From Butyriboletus loyo (Eukaryota > Basidiomycota > Agaricomycetes > Boletales > Boletaceae), in assembly GCA_038093515.1 (NCBI GenBank), contig JBBPSI010000395.1, positions 1-15,878 of the forward strand: a stretch of 15,878 bases of DNA, read 5' to 3'. The first letter of the stretch is position 1, and the number at the start of each line of letters is the position of its first letter. Positions 8,224 to 15,878 of this stretch are shown one piece after another. The notes under the pieces are model-generated. The model was given only the letters and a program-made list of their open reading frames with translations. It was not told the origin of the DNA and ran no database searches. Made by a program: the position numbers and the translations under genes.

Positions 8224-9965
8224 AGTTGTCAGGCTTCTTGTCGCAGGCCCCATTGAGATGGATAAGTAGTCGGTTAAATTCCTGATGACTTGACTGGGTG
8301 TTGCCCACTCCCATTGAATAGGAAGGGCGAACAACTACTGAATGCGACGAAGGTGTTCTCGGGAGCTAGCGCGCAAGTGGGTACTTGCTATCTTCAACAC
8401 ACCTATGTTGCTATGAGAATGTCCGCAGATCGCCTAGATGTAAAAATCGAAATGAGGGACGGCTGCAACTACTTTCATTTCTTAGGATGACGAACTGGAC
8501 CTAAATTATGTGACAGTGACATGCTGTACTTGTAGTTTTTTTCGCGCAAGGCATCTCCTACTATCTAATTCCTCGTAGGCACCACATTGTATCATGACAC
8601 TGGCAAGACACCTCCGCTTCCCCCTACCCGTCTCCATTGACTCTGAAACCATTTCCTCGTGCATGCCAGCTGCTATGTCAACAAGAAGAACCAGCACAAT
8701 AACTGAACGATGGAATGGCAAGGTTGAGCCGAGATCAAACCGAATATCAACGCCAACCTATCCAAATGTCACACAGGGCTCATCACGAACCCAAGGTCGA
8801 AATGAGACGATATCTCTGACCTTGATGTGGCATTGATTAGGTGGAGGACAAAGCTACGAGAAAGCCCCCCATCTGAGATGTAATTGTGCGACGGAGGCGA
8901 TCGTTCATAGGGATCGTCAACTAGCTTGGATACATGCAGAGTTGTAAGTACGTGTCCTCGAATGTGCAGTCGATCGATCCGCTCAGCTCAGAGACGCTTG
9001 CGTACAGACATGGGGCAGGTGTCCGGACGACATGTCATGGCTGAACCTCTCGCACAATGTGTCATGATGAGTCTCGCGGTTGATACATCGCGTCCCAAAC
9101 AGGACTATTGATGCATCATGTTTGAGTCGTTTAAACTTGAAACAACAGCCTGTGGCCCTGCGATACGTATTCTGACGGCACGTCGTGAATGGCGATTCTA
9201 GACCGGCAAGTGGTAACGGAATTTCGACAGGCTCGTTAGCCTGAGGAAGAAATTTATTATGGACAACTGGCAGACAACCGCGCGTGCAGACGTATTCAAC
9301 ACTTTTCGTGAGGTTCGAGAGTCGAACTTGAAGACTTGAAAGTTGAAGTACTTGTTATATAACTCAAAGTTCCGCCTCCCCTAGACTTGCAGTAGTTGGC
9401 CAATTCTATCCTGATCCTGGTCCTGAATGATGTGTAGCACTACCAATATTCATTGACGACGGAAATGGATGATCTAGAGGATCGAGACACTCATCCAACA
9501 TCTCAGTCCCCCAATCAATCCCTGAAGGTGTCAAAGATGGTAACAGTGACATTTGGCATGTCCTCGCAACCATGCAGGGCGGGGACCGCTTCAATTGCCG
9601 AGATGCGAGAACCAACTCGAGGGGAGGCCAACACTACCAACTGCGACCTGCCCGCTGTTCGCCACACGTACAACTCCGGTCACAACGCCCCTCGGGTCTG
9701 TGCGGCATGGGACTCGCTTGATCTCGTCCGAATACCCACGTGCGTTGCTTGGTCACCTGCTAGGCAAGTCCTTTGCAATACTTTCGACAAAGCCCAAGGT
9801 GCCCGTTTCGCGCGATAGCTTGCTTTGCACTTCATATACCATTCTCTCGCCCCGTGATTACATGCTCGATACAGTATTTTTTTTTAATGATGGATACTAG
9901 TGCTGGGCATTGGATCGATTCCTCGGGTGGAGAATCAGCCACCTGTTCCTAGCACAACTTGGCCG

Positions 9966-9999
9966 GTGCTCTCTGTGCTCTCTGTGCTCTCTGAGGATC
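9966..9999. repeat. Short 9-bp tandem repeat
   Basis: Three copies of a GTGCTCTCT-type 9-mer in a row. No associated gene. Confidence 0.7.
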
Positions 10000-10411
10000 A
10001 ACCATGAGCGTATATCCATTGTATGTTGTTCTCGTTTCCTCGCCGAGGACTCGCAATTGGCCCAAAATGAAAGCATTCTAGGTACCTTTAGGTGCCACTG
10101 GCCCGTCTTTAATTTCCGCAGCTTTTGGGTGCTACAACGAATCAAGTTCTGCGGATCGGAAGCAGATTCTAGGCTGTGCTCGGTCAGTAATCCTTACAGC
10201 CCGACTCAGCGAGTCGTCATCGTAGAGCACGATCTACTCGTCCACCCTTGACGAGTCTGCCTAATCTTGAAAATGAGCCATTGAGACAGCATCGTCTCCG
10301 ATACCCTTCATATATTCTATTCCTTATTGCCTATAGCTTCGGCGTTTCGACCGGAATGGCCTGCCCGAGATGATTTACACACGTCGTGTTCGGGGACAGG
10401 CAGGCCCGCAA

Positions 10412-12409
10412 CTACCGTTTCACCTCATACTTTTCCCACCCGATCTCGGCCAGCTTGTCTACCTTGCCCAACACCTCTTTTTCGAGTCCTTCGAGGTATT
10501 CTTCCATCGCCGTGAAGAGATCCGGCATACCTGCGCCAAGAATGCGGACGGCAAGCAGACCCGCGTTCATGCCACCATTGATCGCGACCGTCGCCACCGG
10601 TATACCACGCTGTACGGCACCGCAGAGCGAGTAAGCATGTGTTCTCCTGAACACACTTTGAAAGCGTCCTTACCGGCATCTGGACGATACTATGCAACGA
10701 ATCTACCCCGTCCAATGCACTCCCCTTGACAGGAACGCCTACTACCGGCACACCGGTCATCGCCGCCACCATCCCTGGCAAATGCGCCGCTCCGCCTGCG
10801 CCAGCCACGATGACCCTGAGTCCCCGAGCCCGTGCACTTCGCGCATATGAGACCAACCTGTCTGGTGTACGGTGCGCAGAGACGATCGTGAGCTCGTACG
10901 GAATGCGAAAGCGGTCGAGGATGTGCGCAGCGGGGAGGAGTATGGGGAGGTCCGAGTCAGAACCCATGATGATGCCTACGATCGGGTGCGCGCTTGAGTG
11001 TCCACTCCCTGGAACTGACAAGGGCGGGGCATAAGCGTCGATCTCCGCTTGTGTGCTGGGAATAGGGAGGACAGACAGAAGGAAATTGAGGCGGGCGCGC
11101 AGGATAGCGTCAGTGTCCGCGACGAGAGTCACGTGCCCCATTTTACGGCCCAGCCGGCACTCGGATTTACCATACTGGTGAATAGTGCACCCGGAGACGG
11201 TGAGTGCAGCGGCGGTAAAGGCTTGGGTTGGCTCCATGGAAGTGGAGCTGCTGATGATGTTGAGCATGGCGGCAGAGGGGACTTTAAGGGCCGTGCTTCC
11301 GAGGGGGAGCCCCAGGATGGCGCGGAGGTGATTCTCGTATTGGGAAGTGTAACAAGCTTCGATGGTGTAGTGTCCCGAGTTATGAGGACGAGGGGCGATT
11401 TCGTTGATGTATATGGTACCTGGGGTGGTGGTGAGTAGGTGGACGTTGAAGGCGTGGGCGTGAACGCGACCATGCTTACGGACCATCTTCCATGAGAAAC
11501 ATTTCGACACCAAAGACACCAGCGCCCCCAAATGCTCGAACGGCAGACTCGGCAACACGCTGCGCACGGGAAGCAACAAGGGGGTCGTGGCTCCGGAGGG
11601 GAGCGAAGACGAGATGGCAGATGTTGTTCTTGTGCACGGTCTCGACGGCAGGATAAGAAACTACGTCCCCGTTGGTAGTACGTACAACCATGACTGCAAT
11701 TTCCTTGATGAAAGGGACCCATTTTTCGGCGTATAATGGACGGTTTGCGAGCGCTTGCAGTGCTTCTGTCGTTTGATCGAGCGTCCGAACGACAAAGTTG
11801 CCTCGTCCGTCGTATGCGAGTGTCCGACTCTTGAGCATAAAAGGGAGACCAAGCTGGGTGGCGGTAGCTACTACCGACTCGACGGTCGGCTCGACATTAA
11901 CGAACTCGGAGACGGAACAACCATTGGTACGCAAGTACTTCTTTTGTTCGAGCTTGTCCTGGATGACAGCGATCGTGGAAGGGCTGGGATGAATGACGGC
12001 CCTCGTCCCTAGTGTCGACTCGATCTCTTTGAGCATGGCCACGTCGACATGCTCGATCTCAACGGTGACAACATCGACTTTGCTCGCGAGTTGTCTTATC
12101 TTGTCTGGATCGGCGAACGAGCCGTCGATATGGGCGAGTGCGGGCGAGCGGGGTGCAATGATCTGTTTCGCTGGTGCTGACTCACCGACATCAAGGATGA
12201 CAAGGTCGATATTGAGCAGAGAAGCAGATGCTGCGAGCATGCGGCCAAGCTGGCCACCGCCTGTTGGGCTCAAATATGTCAGATGCCTTCCGCGACGAAT
12301 ATGAGATGGACATGGTAATCTGGGAGCAGTAGTGAGGACATCGCTGAACGACTCCAAGGAGACGAAAAGGCTCACGCGCACCGAGGACGCCGACGACCTT
12401 GCTACTCAT
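10412..12409 (-). CDS. ade2: Phosphoribosylaminoimidazole carboxylase (PurK-PurE fusion)
   Basis: Four exons on the minus strand: 12409-12382, 12260-11484, 11419-10674, 10609-10412, giving 582 residues, close to the 571 of yeast Ade2. The enzyme converts aminoimidazole ribonucleotide to its carboxylated form in de novo purine synthesis in the cytosol. Residues 1 to about 385 are the ATP-grasp PurK part: the start [49 protein letters not shown], and [13 protein letters not shown] at 274-286. Residues about 413-575 are PurE: GSDSD at 421-425, SAHRTP with the catalytic His451, and [11 protein letters not shown] at 475-485. The NGGMNAGLL segment after residue 528 departs from the yeast-type NNxTNAALL, perhaps normal in this lineage. 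The first two donors are weak (GTGCGC, GTCCGT); they were chosen because they alone restore the conserved LGGGQLG and MEDGTIYINE sequences. Loss of this gene in yeast causes red pigment and adenine need. Confidence 0.97.
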
Positions 12410-12694
12410 CGTCGTGGTCGTGGATGATGCTTACGAAGTGGTCTCTTTCAACTGGCACACTCCTTGGTGGTAATACTAAGGCAACCGAAACTACTTACCC
12501 GTTATCAATATCAATGGATTTACGTAAGCACCTGCAAATTACCACCAGAATTCAAATGTAATGGTACTGGAGCAGATCAGTAGTTCCGCTCTGGCCCCAG
12601 GCGAACAAGTTCAGGCTTGAATCCCTCCACCACCAAATGTATGTATCGTCTGTAGGATTCGGGGTGGAGAAGAGCTTTGCAGAACAGTTTACAG
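12410..12694. promoter_or_regulatory. Divergent intergenic region between ade2 and rsa3
   Basis: These 285 nt separate the two start codons and must hold both 5' ends. An upstream ATG at 12561 on the rsa3 side opens a short frame. I could not assign a TATA box or factor site with confidence. Confidence 0.5.
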
Positions 12695-13344
12695 ATGGGA
12701 CCAGGACAACCAAAGCCAACGAGAAAAAGAAACAGAAAACGGAAAAGAAGGGTGGCCTCAGATTCATCGTCTTCCGAAGAGGACTCCTCCTCATCATCAT
12801 CAGACGCGTCGACACTCAAGAAGACCGTGACCGTCCAGCAACCGAAACCAGTCACATCAGAAAACGCAGATACGGACGGCAATGAGGACACTTCGTCTTC
12901 CTCGTCCGATGAATCACAGGATGACTCAGATCCTCCAGAGAAAGACGTCGACATATCCGTGCCGCCGTCCAAACCTGGTCACCCTGAACCTCCCCCACAG
13001 CGCGACTCGCCCTCTCCGCCACCTAACGTGGATATACCTCCTTTCATCCCCCAAAACGCGCCAGAGAGCGAACAAGCTCTCAAGGAAAAGTTTCGCAAGT
13101 TCTGGATGGCATCTATCGCGGATGGATTCAAGGACGATCTCGAGGAGATACGTAAGGTGTGTGTGCTCCCTGAAGGGAGTTTCCGAGACTGAGCGTGTTC
13201 GTTGGTGGATAGGAGCCGAATCTTGGCCCGTCACGGCTGGCGCTCCTCATAGAATCACTTGCTTCTGGCGCCGATGTATTTTCCTCGAGTTCTGCCGGTG
13301 GTGGTGTGAGCGAGATGGAAGTTGTCTTGGAGCAGCTTCCATAG
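12695..13344 (+). CDS. rsa3: Ribosome assembly protein 3 (Rsa3 family)
   Basis: Two exons, 12695-13156 and 13213-13344, give 197 residues. The intron 13157-13212 (GTGTGT...GGATAG) is in phase 0. The protein starts MGPGQPKPTRKRNRKRKRR, a basic nuclear or nucleolar signal, followed by Ser/Asp/Glu-rich disorder to about residue 90 and a Pro-rich stretch to about 118. The C-terminal Rsa3 domain covers about 128-177: FRKFWMASIADGFKDDLEEI, then, across the splice, RKEPNLGPSRLALLI and SLASGADVF. In yeast, Rsa3 is a nucleolar factor acting with the helicase Dbp6 and its partners (Npa1, Npa2, Nop8) in early 60S subunit assembly. The open frame continues upstream only to a TTG, so I take the ATG at 12695 as the start. 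Without the intron the frame would end after 11 unrelated residues, which supports splicing. Confidence 0.92.
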
Positions 13345-13782
13345 CGGCTTTTCTTTCGACCAAGTACCCAAGTACCGTCAAGCTAGAACTTCGACTTCAA
13401 AAAATGTTAAATGTCTGACTGGCGTCCGACATGTGCGTGCCTTCCGCTTTTGCCACTTAACCTCACATGATGTTAATGATGGCATCAAGACATAAACTGC
13501 ACATGTGTCTCGCGTGTCCTTATCTTGTATTCATATTGTTTTCGCATGGCTGGAAGTGTAAGCTAATGCATACACTTGAGTCACAGAGTGCTACGTCGGC
13601 CTTCCTCAAAAAATTGAAATGGAAGTCGCAGTCAGGTAAGACAGCCAATGATATGGACGCGATCGAATTGACAGTCGGACTCCCATTAATGTGCATTGCA
13701 TAAACGAATGATGCTGCATGCTAAAGGTTGGTTACAAGTCTATGTAGGCCCGCTCCCGGTGCCGGCTAGACCACGCTGTCCC
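13345..13782. other. Convergent intergenic region, nothing recognised
   Basis: These 438 nt lie between the 3' ends of rsa3 and the protease-like gene. One 78-codon plus-strand frame (13467-13703) has no family features and is probably chance. Confidence 0.5.
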
Positions 13783-15524
13783 TCACCCCGACGACACTGC
13801 CGTCCAATTCCACACCATCTTTGGTAAATCGTCTGCACCCATCAGCGGCACCTGGTTCGCTCCCTGTATCCCGTAAACTGCATACGTGCCCTTGGAAGCG
13901 AGCGCTTCTTGTGCTAGCACGACATTGGCTGACGGCGTCGAGGTAGGTGCAGCGAGAGACAAGCATTGCGCACTGTTGGTCGGTGTTGCCGACGGTGTTT
14001 GCGAGATCTGCGACTGTGTTCGGTTGGACCCCGATGGGAAGGCGAACCCGTAGTACCCTGGACAGTCGTCCGTCGGGAATCGGTATGCGCTGGGCCGATC
14101 GTGATCTATGAGATCGGCGCGAAAGCACGAGTGAGGCTAGAGAGCAACGTACACGTAGACGCTCCGTAGGAACGGCAATCCGAGCACAATGCTCGGCTGT
14201 GCAGTATCAGTCCTATTCTTGATACCCACGGGACATGACCCAGGAGAGGATACCCCAGACCGAGGTCTTAATAAATTGCCTGTGGAATCGATCGGATAGT
14301 CGACCCCGTTGATCGTCGCCGTCAATGCAACGTACGGCGACTGAGGCGGACCAGATGACCCTGTGGGAGTAGAAGAGTCGGACGTGCAGTTGTATTCGAC
14401 GAGCCCCATGTCAGGGATGAGTCCAATAGGTTGTGGGACGGGTCCCGTCGAGTTAGGGTTGTTGAAATAAGTGTCTGCATCGGGAAGCGAAATGAACAAC
14501 GAGACTAGATCACGCAAGGTCAGCCACGGATCGATCGACACTGATGTATGAATTCTCACAAGAGTCGAGTGCAGCATTCAGGATTCCCGTATATGGTACG
14601 AATTGGCCATCATAGCCCTTCACGCCATCAAAGTCAAAGGTGTTGAAATAATCACCCTGGGGATCCGGGGTCTGGTCGAGTTCCACCCAATTGATCGTCC
14701 CTTCATAGTCGTTTGGGTCGAGTGCTCCGATCGTAATCTTTGGGTTCGCGGCATCGAACCGCATGCCGACAACAGGATTGAGGAGAAAAGATGATTGATG
14801 GAGGTGGGTGAGGATATGTTGTGCGATATCAGTAGTATTAAGCGGATCGAGGAAGAGACCGAGATGGCCATTCCAGATAGAATTCGCGAAGGTTAGATTG
14901 GAGCCATCGAGTATGTTTACTGTTGAAGGTCGCAGGAGTGAATGACTGCCCTAGGCGACGAGAATCGTCCACTTGCCAAAGGGTTGGTCTGGGACACTGA
15001 AAAGGCCCCCGAATCCAACTGTGTCGGAAACATGCACCCCGCTGAATGACGGCACGGACGCACTCCAAGCAGTGTTGTTCGTCTACCATGGAATACTTAG
15101 CAACACGCCTAAACTAACCCAAGCGCGACAAGCTCCACCAATGGTATTGTAAGAGTAGAAAAAAGTGTGGACGCACCTTGAAGGTCGACGACAAGGATGG
15201 ATCGAACATCGTTGTCCCAGCACAGAGGATACAGTCGGACCCATACGTAGCAAGGAATCCAGACGACATGTCAACGGTGAGGTTTATTTGTTGAGGTGGT
15301 GTCCCAACGAGGACTGGTACGGTGGAAGGAATGTAAGCGTCCTCTGAGAGATAGGGTGGGACGTTCATTGGGAGCGTAGCCCAAGCTGCATGTATGAAGC
15401 CATGATTGTCAATAAACGATCTCAAAATTTTACGCAAAGACTTGCTGCCTGAATTTGCTTCCACGTATGAGAGGGTGGACGATATGGAGCCAAGTACTAT
15501 GAGTGACGCCTGGAAGGTCGACAT
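13783..15524 (-). CDS. Secreted A1 aspartic-protease-like protein, catalytic motifs altered
   Basis: Six exons on the minus strand: 15524-15434, 15385-15177, 15082-14977, 14919-14560, 14504-14153, 14089-13783, giving 474 residues. Residues 1-23 look like a signal peptide (MSTFQASLIVLGSISSTLS, then YVEA). The pepsin fold is shown by VLVGTPPQQINLTVD, CILC at 81-84, FDPSLSSTF, SDTVGFGG, NPKITIGALD, GTINWVELD and LGLPFLRSVYVAYRF with a terminal Cys loop (DDCPGYYGFAFPSG). The first catalytic motif, normally D-T-G, reads Asp69-Met-Ser; the second, normally D-[ST]-G, reads Asp254-Ser-Phe. The Asp residues are 185 apart, as in active pepsins, but both Gly are gone, so activity is doubtful. Several N-glycosylation sequons fit secretion. 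Intron 14920-14976 begins GC. The first intron (15386-15433, 48 nt, GTAAAA...GCAG) has no stop in frame; retaining it would give 490 residues. An in-frame ATG at 15569 is an alternative start. Confidence 0.9.
14920..14976 (-). other. GC-AG intron in the protease-like gene
   Basis: The only boundary joining the two exons in frame here uses donor GCAAGT, the usual consensus of GC-AG introns, and acceptor TTCAACAG. It links VPDQPF to VNILDGSN. No GT donor nearby restores the frame. Confidence 0.7.
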
Positions 15525-15878
15525 TTGTAAATGTCGGTTCGTTGGAGAACCCAATGGATGGCAGCGCATTACAGACAACGCCAGATTGTATACGGGTAGT
15601 GACCGTAGTGCTGGGTGTAGTGCAGAGACCGGCTAGAGACAGTCAAGCGGACAGCCAGATTGCTTTCGAGTGGAAAAATCGGAGTTGATGCTGGAGTCGG
15701 CTGAGCGGTGCCGTCATATCATCATCCAGGATCAACTGGCGTTTGCCTTCCGGAACTTTGATTCGTGAATGTCCCTCGCAGGCTCAGCCGGCATAGTAGG
15801 GCTGCAACCGACAGGATAGACCACAATCGCCGGTACCATTGGACATCGAGTGGCAGGCCTTAGGCCGGTCATACCTGA
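15525..15878. other. Upstream region of the protease-like gene
   Basis: This is the 5' flank of the minus-strand protease-like gene and runs to the window edge. I see no further gene and no promoter element that I can name with confidence. Confidence 0.4.

Larger units (their letters stand above)
7804..10411. other. Gene-poor intergenic stretch
   Basis: Apart from the possible transposon remnant near 8060-8223 and the 9-bp repeat near 9970, I see no gene here. Open frames are short, overlap on both strands, lack splice-consistent partners and show no recognisable motifs. No tRNA or rRNA was found. Confidence 0.5.

Noticed and set aside
9300..9330. GGTTCGAGAGTCGAAC as a tRNA T-arm
   Set aside because: A small palindrome only; no other tRNA elements are found within 90 nt on either strand.
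12677..12694. Earlier start of rsa3 at 12677
   Set aside because: The codon there is TTG, not ATG, and the basic N-terminus typical of the family follows the ATG at 12695.

Overview
The window looks like nuclear DNA of a filamentous basidiomycete, most likely a mushroom-forming Agaricomycete. The reasons are dense short introns (mostly 50-95 nt, GT..AG, CTRAY-like branch sites), an ADE2-type gene fusing PurK and PurE, a secreted AA14-like copper oxygenase, and a decayed gene of a type I associate with Agaricomycetes. No bacterial, organellar or CRISPR features were seen. All calls come from reading the sequence; no database search was run.

Layout. (1) 1-2174, plus strand, AT-rich: the 3' part of a gene that enters from the left edge. 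Its first 1.25 kb is a tandem array of about 75-nt units. Each unit looks like a complete short intron, and successive units are separated by exactly three nucleotides (AG-NNN-GTAAGT). The same three-nucleotide spacing continues into unrelated introns further on, and then ordinary exons follow. I count 21 candidate 3-nt exons plus four larger ones, open in one frame to a stop at 2174. This is the most unusual thing in the window. (2) 2280-4100: composition becomes more GC-rich; only weak coding relics and simple repeats. (3) 4111-6088, minus: a ten-exon secreted AA14-like lytic polysaccharide monooxygenase with a repetitive Ser/Thr/Pro tail. (4) 6100-6600: its upstream region, holding a 50-nt-arm inverted repeat. 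(5) 6610-7803, minus: a decayed gene with stops and frameshifts. (6) 7804-10411: gene-poor, with one possible transposon relic. (7) 10412-12409, minus: ade2, purine biosynthesis. (8) 12695-13344, plus: rsa3, ribosome assembly, divergent from ade2. (9) 13783-15524, minus: a secreted A1 aspartic-protease-like protein whose two catalytic motifs both lack the conserved glycine.

The genes do not form one pathway. ade2 and rsa3 are housekeeping genes sharing a 285-bp divergent intergenic region. The two secreted proteins fit a saprotrophic or plant-associated life style. Exon structures of the four intact genes were worked out by hand: splice phases agree at every junction and total coding lengths divide by three (390, 1383, 1749, 594 and 1425 nt, the first being partial).
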